Under the pieces are notes generated by a model that was given only the letters and a program-made list of their open reading frames with translations, was not told the origin of the DNA and did not search any database. From contig CBDDCH010000002.1 in NCBI GenBank assembly GCA_965226215.1, positions 2,046,001 to 2,110,000 of the forward strand: 64,000 nucleotides of DNA, written 5' to 3'. The translations under genes and the position numbers were made by a program. Below are positions 18,859 through 26,897 of the stretch, in pieces (positions within the stretch are counted from its first letter, which is position 1; each line of letters starts with the position of its first letter). The stretch is from G963668345 sp965226215. GTDB lineage: Bacteria; Acidobacteriota; Terriglobia; Bryobacterales; UBA6623.

Positions 18859-18884
18859 TACGCATCTCTCACGGAGGGTGAGAG

Positions 18885-19175
18885 ATTTATATCATCCTCG
18901 ACAACCTGGCGGCCCACAAGACCCAGCGAGTCGAGGCTTTCCGCCAACAACACCCGCGAGTGAAGCTGCATTTCACGCCGACCTACTCGTCGTGGCTCAA
19001 TCAAGTGGAGCTCGGGTTCGCCAAGCTGCAACACGACGTCATCGCCCGCGGCATCTTTCCCCCGGTCAGCGATCTGGCGCGCAAGCTACGCCGCTACATT
19101 AACGCCTATTTCCAAAGACGCCCAACCGTTCCGCTGGAACTATTCCAAACCCAAACACCGTATCCGTCATGCTAA
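18885..19175 (+). pseudogene. IS630-family transposase, C-terminal remnant
   Basis: About 96 codons of the 3' end of an IS630/Tc1-mariner-type DDE transposase. It preserves the second Asp (ILDNLAAHKT) and the third acid (FTPTYSSWLNQVE), followed by the usual C-terminal tail. The N-terminal two thirds, including the first catalytic Asp, are absent, and the left junction has no start codon. A decayed element. Confidence 0.88.
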
Positions 19176-19190
19176 AACTTCCTCCAGGAC

Positions 19191-19370
19191 ACTCCGCTAG
19201 ACTACTTTCCGGCGCAAAAAGGAGAAACTGCGTGGTGGCTGGGTACAGTCAGCCAATTTCGCGTCCGAATGCGCCCGTAAGTTGTTGATTCTTTGAAGGC
19301 GCGAAATTGGTGACAGTCCCCGCCCCGAGCGCTACGCGTATTTTGCGCCGGAAAGTAGACTAGCGGAGTC
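19191..19370. mobile_element. MITE-like element, copy 1
   Basis: A non-coding element whose core (19202-19358) has terminal inverted repeats CTACTTTCCGGCGCAAAA / TTTTGCGCCGGAAAGTAG; in this copy the symmetry extends outward through ACTCCGCTAG. Internal arms (CCAATTTCGCG and CGCGAAATTGG, and GGGACAGTC/GACAGTCCC) make the whole length foldable as one long hairpin. A near-identical copy lies at 61979-62133. No transposase is encoded, so it is presumably moved in trans. Confidence 0.85.
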
Positions 19371-19463
19371 CGCCAATCATGCCGCAACCTAATAGATTGT
19401 GGAGAGGTCAGCCCATTGATTCAACTGGCTTCCGGACTACACTAAGTGGACGTGGCGCCCTCC

Positions 19464-20549
19464 CTACTCCGGCAGCGTCGGTTCTTGAACCGTGTAGTCG
19501 ACGTCGAGTGCTCTTAAGAACGCCAACAGATCAGCCTTCTCGTCGTCGCTCAGGTTAGCCTTTTTGGCGTCGGCGAGGTTTTTCTCGTCGAGCCACTTGT
19601 TGGGGTTGCCGCCCTTCAACATCAGGTTGACAGAGTCTTCGAGCTTTTCCGCACTGCCGTCGTGCAAGTACGGCGCCGACTTGCTGATGTCCAAAAGCGT
19701 TGGGGTTTTGAATGCGCCGGTGTCCTTTTCGTCGCCGCTGACCTTGGCTCGGCCGATATCGGGCTTCTTGGCGTCCATGCCGACACCAACGTTGTGGTAC
19801 TGGAGGTCGGTCAACAAGATGCCGTCGTGGCAGTTGGTGCACTTGGCCTTCTGGTCGAAAATCTCCCAACCACGCTGCGCGGATTCACTGAAAGCGGCTT
19901 TATCCCCGTTGTAGAATCGCTCCCAGGCTGAACCGGCAGCGACGATCGTACGCATGAACGACGCTACGGCCTTGGCCACGTTGTCGGGGGTCGCACCTTC
20001 GCCGAAGATGTTTTGGAACTGTTGGGAATAGCCGGGGATCTCGTTCAATTTCGCGCAGATGTACTCCATGCTCGGGGCGTCATTTTTGCCCGAGGCGCCC
20101 ATGTTGCCGCCCTTCCAGGCTCCCTGTACTTGCTTCTCGAGAGCTCCCGAGCGACCGTCCCAGTAGAGCTCGGAGTGGTATCCAATGTTCCAAAGGGTCG
20201 GACTCGAGCGCGTCAGCGTCTTGTCGAACGCGCCGATGGCCAGCGGCTTCCCGTCGGTCAAGCCATGTTCTTTCAGGTGACAGCCGTAACAAGAGCGATT
20301 GCCGTCGCCGCTCAGCCGCTTGTCGTAGTAAAGCTGTTTGCCCAGCTCGACCTTCGCCTCTGTCATGGGATTGTCGGCTGGAATGGCCATCTCTTCGTAG
20401 CGGGCGAGCTCGGGCCACTGAGGCGCCGCCATCTCCTTGGGCTCCTCCGGCTGGGGCTGCGTACAATTCACCAGCGAAACGGCCAGCATGAGACTCAGCA
20501 CCGTGAATACCGAGCGAGTGCGTGATTCGTGAACCTTTCCGGGCTTCAT
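19464..20549 (-). CDS. Di-heme cytochrome c peroxidase family lipoprotein
   Basis: 361 residues. A lipoprotein signal (LAVSLVNC, Cys29) anchors it on the periplasmic side. Two c-type heme motifs are present, CYGCH (87-91) and CTNCH (237-241), with the family pattern LGKQLYYDKRLSGDG before heme 1 and KTPTLLDISKSAPYLHDGS after heme 2. The family reduces H2O2 with c-type cytochrome electrons or, in MauG-like members, oxidises proteins. ATG 20549 has the site CGAGGAGAAACT directly upstream. A longer in-frame start at 20633 would destroy the signal peptide. Confidence 0.93.
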   Translation of the reverse strand: MKPGKVHESRTRSVFTVLSLMLAVSLVNCTQPQPEEPKEMAAPQWPELARYEEMAIPADNPMTEAKVELGKQLYYDKRLSGDGNRSCYGCHLKEHGLTDGKPLAIGAFDKTLTRSSPTLWNIGYHSELYWDGRSGALEKQVQGAWKGGNMGASGKNDAPSMEYICAKLNEIPGYSQQFQNIFGEGATPDNVAKAVASFMRTIVAAGSAWERFYNGDKAAFSESAQRGWEIFDQKAKCTNCHDGILLTDLQYHNVGVGMDAKKPDIGRAKVSGDEKDTGAFKTPTLLDISKSAPYLHDGSAEKLEDSVNLMLKGGNPNKWLDEKNLADAKKANLSDDEKADLLAFLRALDVDYTVQEPTLPE

Positions 20550-20668
20550 AGTTTCTCCTCGTAACGAACAGACTTCCCGACCGACGTTGCTAATACGATT
20601 GGTAATTGTACTCCCCCCATGGTGGCATCGCAAGTTGAAGCTACCCGGTCAATTTCGCGGGCCCTCCT

Positions 20669-20725
20669 CGTAGGGGCCGTCTTACGACCCGCCCGCAGGC
20701 AGGTTTCAAATCTGGATTTGGCCCC
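20669..20725 (+). repeat. GC-rich dispersed repeat (partner at 40028-40077)
   Basis: In the 376-bp gap between the peroxidase and the DUF309 gene. It contains GACCCGCCCGCAGGCAGGTT and then TTCAAATC...GGCCCC, closely resembling 40028-40077 (GACCCGCCCGTGGGCCGGTT). No gene is seen in the gap. Confidence 0.55.
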
Positions 20726-20925
20726 GGGTACGCGATTTCCCTCCGTGCAGTGACTTATTCTGAAGCTCTGGAAATAGTAGAGCTTTGCGAGCAATGTGTC
20801 GCAAGACTCTCAACTCTTCCATTCCCAGCATAGGCTACCGATTGGCACTGCGCTCTCTCACTCCCGTTCGGGTACTCGCGCTGGGGCCAACTGTTTCACC
20901 GAAGCTGAGCTTCTGTTAGGGCCCT

Positions 20926-21312
20926 TTAGCCTCTGGGCGGGACGGTTGGCTCCGGTGTATACGGTGCAAACTGCTCGATTTGCGGAAACTCTTCGATTCG
21001 GCCTCCGGCTTCGATCACGCCGAGGCACCGTCGCGCTTCCTGTTCGATAGCGGCCGTCCGGACACCACCCCATTCCGGAAGATAACCCTGGATTTTTCGC
21101 AGACCTTTCGCTAATTGGCGGACCGCGCCAATCTTGTTGTCGCGTTGATGGTGGTAAAACCCAACCGCGAAGTGAATCAAGCTTTGCAAGAACCAGCGCT
21201 CGGGCTGTTTGGTGGGTGTCCAGACTTCCTCGAGCACCTCGTGGCAATCATAGAACTCGCCGCGATTGAACAGCTCGATGCCTTGCCGGAAGAGGGTCCG
21301 CGGATCGCCCAT
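20926..21312 (-). CDS. DUF309 domain protein
   Basis: A 128-residue all-helical protein with the DUF309 signature GIELFNRGEFYDCHEVLEEVW followed by LQSLIHFAVGFYHHQRDN. The histidine/glutamate-rich motif suggests metal binding, but no function is established. Divergently transcribed from the sulfite-oxidase-like gene, with 83 bp between starts. Confidence 0.9.
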   Translation of the reverse strand: MGDPRTLFRQGIELFNRGEFYDCHEVLEEVWTPTKQPERWFLQSLIHFAVGFYHHQRDNKIGAVRQLAKGLRKIQGYLPEWGGVRTAAIEQEARRCLGVIEAGGRIEEFPQIEQFAPYTPEPTVPPRG

Positions 21313-21395
21313 GATAGACTTATCAGTTTAGTCGGCGGAAGGTTTTTCCGACTCGCTGACTCAATCGCGCCGCTCCCGAGCGGCGCAACACCCAC

Positions 21396-21995
21396 GTGAA
21401 TGACCGCAAACGCCAGGAAGCAGCACTCCGACAAGAAGGCCGCTTGCCTCCCGGACAATATCTGACCCTCAAATGGCCGGTGCTTCACGAAGGGCCGGTT
21501 CCTGAATTCGACGCCGCAAGCTGGAATCTCGAAGTTCGAGGACTGGTCGACCACCCCTGCCGATTGAGCTGGGACGAGTTCAAAGCTTTGCCCCGCAAGC
21601 GAATCAAAGCCGACTTCCATTGTGTCACGAGCTGGAGTAAAGTCGACAACGAGTGGGAGGGGGTTCCCTTTGCGGTGATCGCCGAAAGAGCCCAGCCCAA
21701 ACCCGATACCCATTTTGTGATGCTACATGCCGAGAACGGCTACACCACGAATGTTCCTTTGGAAGATTTGATGCGCAACGACGTGCTGCTCGCCGATTGG
21801 CACATTCCCGAGCCGCTCACCCCCGAGCACGGAGCGCCCATGCGTTTAGTGGTTCCGCACCTCTACTCTTGGAAGAGCGCCAAGTGGCTGCGGGGCCTGG
21901 AGTTCATCGACCGCGACCGAGCGGGCTACTGGGAACAGGTGGGCTACCAGATGTGCGGCGATCCATTCAAGGAGCAGCGCTATCAGAGGCGCTGA
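21396..21995 (+). CDS. Molybdopterin-dependent oxidoreductase (sulfite oxidase/MsrP-like fold)
   Basis: 199 residues, the single oxidoreductase molybdopterin-binding domain of the sulfite-oxidase superfamily. The molybdenum-ligating cysteine lies in ADFHCVTSWSKVDNEWEGV, and the later blocks ENGYTTNVPLEDLM, PEHGAPMRLVVPHLYSWKSAKW and GYWEQVGY are typical. No signal peptide or Tat motif is visible, so a cytoplasmic location is likely, unlike MsrP or periplasmic sulfite oxidases. The substrate is unknown. The short domain lacks the dimerisation domain of true sulfite oxidases. Confidence 0.9.
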   Translation: MNDRKRQEAALRQEGRLPPGQYLTLKWPVLHEGPVPEFDAASWNLEVRGLVDHPCRLSWDEFKALPRKRIKADFHCVTSWSKVDNEWEGVPFAVIAERAQPKPDTHFVMLHAENGYTTNVPLEDLMRNDVLLADWHIPEPLTPEHGAPMRLVVPHLYSWKSAKWLRGLEFIDRDRAGYWEQVGYQMCGDPFKEQRYQRR

Positions 21996-22106
21996 GTCAA
22001 GGTGTTGCGCCGCCGGGGCCGTTCGGGCTGGGGCAAGACCCCTCGTTTCAGTCGAGTAGGGGCGCAATTCATCGCTCCCGCGGGTACGAATCTGTAGGGG
22101 TAGGTG

Positions 22107-22274
22107 ATGCTGAAAAGAATCAAGGCTTTCCTTGGCGCTTTTCTCCGTCTGATGACGGGCAGAGAACACGAGCCGCCGCGCGATCCGTACGCAGGGGTCC
22201 GTGCTCCGGTGAGCCGAACACCACAGAAAGGCGGCACCGCTGTTGCGGTAGCGGAACCGGAGGACGAAGACTAG
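22107..22274 (+). CDS. Small basic/acidic hypothetical protein
   Basis: A 55-residue open frame from ATG 22107 to TAG 22274, with a weak GGGGTAGG site upstream. The N-terminus is amphipathic (MLKRIKAFLGAFLRLMTG), the middle is proline/arginine-rich (EPPRDPYAGVRAP), and the end is acidic (AEPEDED). Its organised composition and its place downstream of the molybdopterin enzyme suggest a real gene. No family is recognised. Confidence 0.45.
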   Translation: MLKRIKAFLGAFLRLMTGREHEPPRDPYAGVRAPVSRTPQKGGTAVAVAEPEDED

Positions 22275-22332
22275 CCCTAACCCGAGGCGGTTATTTCGAG
22301 AACTTGACCGCGGCCCCGAGGCCGCGGCTCTG

Positions 22333-23382
22333 CTAGGCCGTCGTACCGCCGCAGCTCGAGCCGGCACCGGCAGTGCAGCCGTAGCAATGCTGGCCGGTAA
22401 CGATCCGTCGTTGGCCGAGCTTGCCGGCGGCGAAATCCCGAACGTGGCCCGGCGCCCCGAACGAGACAGGAAGATCCAGCATTTGATTGAAGTCGCAGTC
22501 GTAGAGCGTGCCGTCCCATCCGACCGAAAGCGTATCGCGGCACATCACACCGGCAGCCGCGCCGGGGTTGTAAGCCTCGATCAGCCGCTGCATGTAGCGG
22601 TCGTAGTTGTTCGTCTGCAGCAGAAACTCCAAGAACCGGCTGATGGGCATGTTGGTGATGGTGTAGAGCGAATTAAAAGCAACCCTGTGCCGATTCCATA
22701 ACTCACGCTTGAAATCGGCTTCGACGCTATGTTGTGGCGGCGGCAGAAACGCGCCCGTTGGGTTGTAAACCAAGTTCAACTCGAGCTCCGATCCTTCTTG
22801 CCCGTACCCCAAGGAGTTCAGCTTTTTCAGCGCTTCGATCGACTTGTCGAAAACCCCTTCGCCTCGTTGCGCGTCCGTTTTCTCGGCCAGGAAATAGGGC
22901 AGGCTGGCGATGATCTCAACGCGATTCTCGGCCAGGAACTCAGCGAGTCCACGCTGCGACGGCAACAGCAAGATGCTCAGGTTACAGCGGTCGATCACGT
23001 GCCGATCGAGTTTTTTCACCTCGCCTACGAGCCATCGGAAGTTTGGGTTGAGCTCGGGCGCGCCGCCGGTGATATCAACACTCGGCGTGTCGGTCTGTTC
23101 CAGCGCCTTCAAACACAGCTCCATCGTCTCGCGGGTCATGACTTCTTTGCGGTCGGGACCGGCATCTACGTGACAGTGTTTACAGGTCTGATTGCACAGC
23201 TTGCCGACATTGATTTGAAAGATTGCGATGCCAGTCGCCGTCAGAGGGTGCAGTCCCGACGCGGCCAAGGCCTCGTCGAACGGTTTGTGCCGCGAGACGG
23301 AGCTGTTGAGTACATGGAGCTGTTCGCCGGTCGAAGCGAGCGGATGCTCACGGCTTCTCAGACTCCCTGACAGAGTTGCCAT
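22333..23382 (-). CDS. arsS: Arsenosugar biosynthesis radical SAM protein ArsS
   Basis: 349 residues. The radical SAM motif C63-NQT-C67-KH-C70-H sits in the INVGKLCNQTCKHCHVDAGP context typical of ArsS, with VDITGGAPELNP following, and a second Cys cluster at the C-terminus (CYGCTAGAGSSCGG) for an auxiliary Fe-S cluster. ArsS transfers a 5'-deoxyadenosyl group to dimethylated arsenic, the step after ArsM in arsenosugar synthesis. ATG 23382 shares its A with the TAA stop of the upstream peroxidase-like gene (TAATG), implying translational coupling. The open frame extends upstream to 24222, but that part is not coding. Confidence 0.93.
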   Translation of the reverse strand: MATLSGSLRSREHPLASTGEQLHVLNSSVSRHKPFDEALAASGLHPLTATGIAIFQINVGKLCNQTCKHCHVDAGPDRKEVMTRETMELCLKALEQTDTPSVDITGGAPELNPNFRWLVGEVKKLDRHVIDRCNLSILLLPSQRGLAEFLAENRVEIIASLPYFLAEKTDAQRGEGVFDKSIEALKKLNSLGYGQEGSELELNLVYNPTGAFLPPPQHSVEADFKRELWNRHRVAFNSLYTITNMPISRFLEFLLQTNNYDRYMQRLIEAYNPGAAAGVMCRDTLSVGWDGTLYDCDFNQMLDLPVSFGAPGHVRDFAAGKLGQRRIVTGQHCYGCTAGAGSSCGGTTA

Positions 23383-23714
23383 TACATGCTCAGCTTTTCG
23401 GCGACGTTTCGCATCTGCAGCCCGTGAACCAGGCTGGCTCCCCCGCGAATCGCCGAGGCCGCGTGGACCGCTTCTGTCATCTGATCCAAGTTGGAACCCT
23501 TTTCGAGGCACGACTGCGTAAAGGCGTCGATGCAGTAGGGGCACTGGACGGCATGAGCCACGGCGAGTGCGATGAGGTTCTTTTCGCGCTCCGTAAGGGC
23601 GCCCTCGCCGAAGACTGCTGCGTACCAGGCCTCGAACTTTTCCCAAAGCTCCGGGGCGTTTTTGCCCATCTCCCCGAAACGCTGAAGATCTTCGTCGTGA
23701 TAATAGCCCGCCAT
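23382..23714 (-). CDS. Arsenosugar-biosynthesis-associated peroxidase-like protein (carboxymuconolactone decarboxylase family)
   Basis: A 110-residue AhpD-like/CMD-fold protein. The redox motif HAVQCPYCIDAFTQ has the CxxC pair plus downstream acidic/His residues. The N-terminal pattern MAGYYHDEDLQRFGEMGKNAP matches the small family found next to ArsS. It overlaps the arsS start by one base and has a GGGAGG ribosome-binding site. Its precise role in the arsenic pathway is not established. Confidence 0.9.
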   Translation of the reverse strand: MAGYYHDEDLQRFGEMGKNAPELWEKFEAWYAAVFGEGALTEREKNLIALAVAHAVQCPYCIDAFTQSCLEKGSNLDQMTEAVHAASAIRGGASLVHGLQMRNVAEKLSM

Positions 23715-23922
23715 TCAGCCCACCTCCCAGTTTATCTTGATACAGGGTAGGTCGAGTGTAACACTTAGGTGGGAAGCGGAACTTCTTGAGGAGAAGAGCT
23801 GCCTGGGCTTGGTTGTACACCACCCTCGGTAGGAGGAACCTGTGGTGACACGAGAGCCGCCGCGCAAGTAGTTGACGACGAAATACCCCGGATAAGCTAC
23901 CCTTGTTCGTTGGGGAGGTCGC

Positions 23923-25329
23923 ATGCGCAAGCTTGTTTTCGTTGCCGCTCTCTCGTGTTTGCCGCTCCCGTTGGCCGCGGAACACCATGAGGTCGATTGG
24001 GCGAAAGTCGCCACGGAGACCATCAACCATTTCACCGCCCTGCTGAGAATCGACACCAGCAACCCGCCGGGGAATGAAACCGAAGCCGCTAAGTATATCG
24101 AGCGGGTCCTCAAAAAAGAAGGAATCCCAAGCAAGCTCTACGCGCTCGAACCCGACCGCGCCAATCTGGTGGCCCGCATTCGAGGGAACGGGTCCAAGAA
24201 GCCGCTCCTCGTCATGGGCCACACCGACGTCGTCGGCGTGCAGCGCGAGCGCTGGAGCGTTGACCCCTTCGGCGGCGTTCGCAAGGACGGGTTCATCTGG
24301 GGTCGGGGAGCCGTCGACGACAAAGACAACGTGGCCGCCGGACTGATGCTGATGCTGCTCCTCAAGCGGATGAACGTCGCGCTCGACCGCGACGTGATCT
24401 TTCTAGCGGAAGCCGGCGAGGAGGCCACCTCGGAAGTGGGAATCGACTACATGGTCGACAAACACTGGGACGAGATCGAGGCGGAATACTGCCTTGCTGA
24501 AGGAGGATTCGCCTCCGCCCGCAACGGCGAAGTCCGCTATGTCGCCATCGCAACAACGGAAAAGGTCCCGGCTCGGGCCCGTCTGATTGCCCGCGGCACG
24601 GCAGGCCACGGTTCGATTCCTAGAACGGACAACGCCGTCGCACGGCTGGCAACCGCCGTCTCAAAGGTTGCCGACTGGCAGCCGCCGATGCGTTTGAACG
24701 ACACGACACGAGAGTATTTCGAGCGGCTCGCCACTATCAGCTCTCCTGAAGAAGCCGCTCGCTACAACCACCTCGTCGGTTCGGAGCGCCGGCCGCACGT
24801 CGAGCGCTACTTTGCCGTGAATGAGCCGTTCCACTACTCGACGTTGCGGACGTCGGTGGCTCCGACCATTCTCGACGGCGGATTTCGGATCAACGTCATT
24901 CCGTCCGAGGCGGAAGCCGGTCTCGATATCCGTGCCCTGCCGGACGAAGACATCGAGGCGTTCTACACCGATCTTCTGGCGGTCGTGAACGATCCTAATG
25001 TGGAGATCGTGCCGCTGCCGCGGACTCGACCCCCAGCTCCTCCCTCCCGGATGGACAACGAAATGTTCCGGGTTCTGGAGGGCGTCAGCCGCCGCATGTT
25101 TCCCAGGTCGGTCGTGCTTCCGCTGATGCTCACCGGCGCCACCGACATGGCGCAGCTGCGGGCAAAGGGAGTGCAGTGTTACGGATTCGGCGCCGTCCGC
25201 GACGAAGCCGACTTTACCGCCGGCCGGGGAGCGCATGGCGACGATGAACGCATCGCCGAGGACGCGCTCCTCAAACTCGTGCAGTTTCTCTGGTTCGCAG
25301 TTCTCGATGTCGCCGCCACCCACGGCTGA
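23923..25329 (+). CDS. M20/M25/M40 family metallohydrolase, exported
   Basis: 468 residues with a signal peptide (MRKLVFVAALSCLPLPLAAE). The catalytic domain has the M20 metal ligands: His in LLVMGHTDVVGV, bridging Asp in WGRGAVDDKDNVA, and the general base Glu plus ligand Glu in FLAEAGEEATSEVG. The lid/dimerisation domain begins near VPARARLIARGTAGHGS. It probably hydrolyses peptides or N-acyl amino acids in the periplasm. A G-rich site (GGGGAGG) precedes the ATG. A 208-bp gap separates it from the divergent arsenosugar pair. Confidence 0.93.
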   Translation: MRKLVFVAALSCLPLPLAAEHHEVDWAKVATETINHFTALLRIDTSNPPGNETEAAKYIERVLKKEGIPSKLYALEPDRANLVARIRGNGSKKPLLVMGHTDVVGVQRERWSVDPFGGVRKDGFIWGRGAVDDKDNVAAGLMLMLLLKRMNVALDRDVIFLAEAGEEATSEVGIDYMVDKHWDEIEAEYCLAEGGFASARNGEVRYVAIATTEKVPARARLIARGTAGHGSIPRTDNAVARLATAVSKVADWQPPMRLNDTTREYFERLATISSPEEAARYNHLVGSERRPHVERYFAVNEPFHYSTLRTSVAPTILDGGFRINVIPSEAEAGLDIRALPDEDIEAFYTDLLAVVNDPNVEIVPLPRTRPPAPPSRMDNEMFRVLEGVSRRMFPRSVVLPLMLTGATDMAQLRAKGVQCYGFGAVRDEADFTAGRGAHGDDERIAEDALLKLVQFLWFAVLDVAATHG

Positions 25330-25343
25330 GGGGAGGGGTCCCG

Positions 25344-25418
25344 GTTGTCAGCTACTTGGACGACACCAACAACGACCTGAAGGTGCTGAGTTGCGACGAT
25401 CCCAATTGCGCGAGGTGA
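25344..25418 (+). pseudogene. Short coding remnant (YLDDTNNDLKVLSCDD motif)
   Basis: About 24 codons reading VVSYLDDTNNDLKVLSCDDP followed by NCAR and a stop. This resembles one unit of the repeated SYYD.TN.DLKV..C.N motif I associate with acidobacterial secreted repeat proteins. No start codon or flanking units remain. The rest of the gap to 25612 shows nothing recognisable. Confidence 0.25.
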
Positions 25419-25612
25419 GGCGGCTCGGGTTTTTCGGCTGCCGCCATCGATGATTCCGTCCTTAGCGGCAGGCACTTGGGTCCTATTGGAAGGGGTAGCA
25501 TACCCTCGCACTCCTCGGGGCGCAACATCTTCTGTGTGATAGGGCGGAAAGCGGAGAATATATTGTACCCCCGGTGGGGTGGCGCGGTGGCAGTTTTTGT
25601 AGGTGGGAGTGC

Positions 25613-25774
25613 TCATCGTGGTTTGTTAAGTCCAAAGTAGCGGTTGGGGTTCTTGGGCCAGTTTCGAACGTGTTGAGCCGCAAATTTATGCAGCTCCGGA
25701 GTGAGCTTCTTGCCGAGGCGAATGTGGTCATCGAGGGCCTTGAGCCTGGCCGTGGTGATTTTGGGTTTGCGCAT
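25613..25774 (-). CDS. Small basic hypothetical protein
   Basis: A 53-residue open frame (ATG 25774; an in-frame start 15 codons upstream also exists) of strongly basic composition: KPKITTARLKALDDHIRLGK, then RNWPKNPNRYFGL. No family is recognised. It lies upstream of nothing obvious and downstream of HicA on the same strand. Its composition is protein-like but the evidence is thin. Confidence 0.3.
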   Translation of the reverse strand: MRKPKITTARLKALDDHIRLGKKLTPELHKFAAQHVRNWPKNPNRYFGLNKPR

Positions 25775-25859
25775 GGAGGGAGAAGGTTGCTGGTGAAGAT
25801 GGGAGCGCTTCAAGGTCACACGTTGTGACCGGCTTGACGGAGTTCTCTCAGAGACCGAT

Positions 25860-26261
25860 TCAAATCACGTAAGACTTCACGGTCTCTTCTGTGTCTGGCC
25901 TCAGCTTCGCGCTCAAGCTTTTTGACTCTCCGTTCGAGCTGAGCCAATCGTTGTGGAGTGGGTACGCTTTGGTGATTTCGGCATGCAGGATTGTGCGGAA
26001 CGTAATTATTTCAGCAGGCCCCAGGCGTTCGAGGTCCGCTTCGGTCCAACGTGCAGCGGATAGAACCTGGCGCAACGTGCCTATAGGCAGAGTGTCACTG
26101 CTGTGGTGGTAGTGAACGACAACACGTCGACCGTCGGCATGACGGTACACTCGAGCTGAGCCTTTGGTCCTCCGGTAGAGAAAACCGTCTCGTTGCAAGG
26201 CGGCGATGAGTTGCCGGACTGGAGTGTTACGCAGACGCTGAATCAACTGCGGCGGAATCAT
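25860..26261 (-). CDS. hicA: HicA-family toxin (mRNA interferase), with long C-terminal tail
   Basis: A 133-residue protein whose first ~75 residues form the dsRBD-like HicA domain: LIAALQRDGFLYRRTKGSAR, then RRVVVHYHHSSDTLPIGTLRQVL with the catalytic histidine region. HicA toxins cleave mRNA and are neutralised by HicB. The start overlaps the stop of the upstream HicB frame (ATGA). The ~55-residue tail after WTEADLERL is unusual, since HicA is normally 55-85 residues; it may be a fused extension or the result of a lost stop. Confidence 0.82.
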   Translation of the reverse strand: MIPPQLIQRLRNTPVRQLIAALQRDGFLYRRTKGSARVYRHADGRRVVVHYHHSSDTLPIGTLRQVLSAARWTEADLERLGPAEIITFRTILHAEITKAYPLHNDWLSSNGESKSLSAKLRPDTEETVKSYVI

Positions 26262-26506
26262 ATCGCCACAGCGACGACTGGCTCTTCAATAATCTCGACC
26301 CCTTCTTTAGGAAGCTCTTCGCCTGCGTCGCGGAGGTCTTCCACATAAGCCTCCGCCGCATCTTTGAGGGCGGCTAACGCTTCGTGTCTGGTGTGGCCCC
26401 AAGCGGTGCATCCGGGCAGAGCTTCAACCCAAGCACTCCAGCGCCCATCTTCCTCGGCTTCAACCCGGGCGCGGAAGATATAGGTTTTTGTTGTTTCCTT
26501 TTTAAT
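26258..26506 (-). CDS. hicB: HicB-family antitoxin, no standard start codon
   Basis: An open frame of about 80 residues reading KTYIFRARVEAEEDGRWSAW, then LPGCTAWGHTRHEALAALKD, the HicB partial RNase-H fold. It lacks an evident C-terminal DNA-binding domain. It ends in ATATGA overlapping the HicA start. No ATG, GTG or TTG is found between the upstream stop and the conserved N-terminus: the family Met would fall at the ACA codon at 26491 or 26494, just after AAGGAA, or an ATT at 26506 may initiate. The product may therefore be poorly translated. Confidence 0.75.
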   Translation of the reverse strand: MKKETTKTYIFRARVEAEEDGRWSAWVEALPGCTAWGHTRHEALAALKDAAEAYVEDLRDAGEELPKEGVEIIEEPVVAVAI

Positions 26507-26897
26507 AAGTATATTTAAATCAGTTACTTAGAGTAATAGTATAGCAGGTATCCGGACCCTGATGATAGGCACAACGGGATCTCTGCTCCCACCGAGACCC
26601 GCGAAGTCAGAGGCGGACCCTGAGCGCGAAGCGACTGGCGGAAGAACGTTCGGGGGACCACACGCCCGCGACGCTCGCTCGCGCTCTCTGACCGCACCCC
26701 CCCGGATGCTAGAATTAGCAAGCTTTCCTCCCGCCAGAACCCGAATCGCCATGAACTTCGAATTCCCCGACAAGGTCACTGAGAAGTGATTCGTCATATC
26801 CTCAACCCGATACAATATCCATTCTGACGCTCGAGGCAGCGGCGTTGGCCACAAAGTCGATCGCAAGCAGCAACTTTGGATTCGTGAGGAGAACAGC
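26507..26897. other. Intergenic region between hicBA and hemL
   Basis: About 390 bases, AT-rich near 26500-26545 and GC-rich after. A -10-like TATACT on the minus strand (26538-26543) could serve hicBA; no matching -35 stands out. No gene is seen. Confidence 0.4.

Noticed and set aside
23383..24222. Extension of the ArsS reading frame upstream by 280 codons
   Set aside because: The extra sequence overlaps the peroxidase-like gene and the M20 gene in other frames and has no protein-like composition; the TAATG junction fixes the start at 23382.
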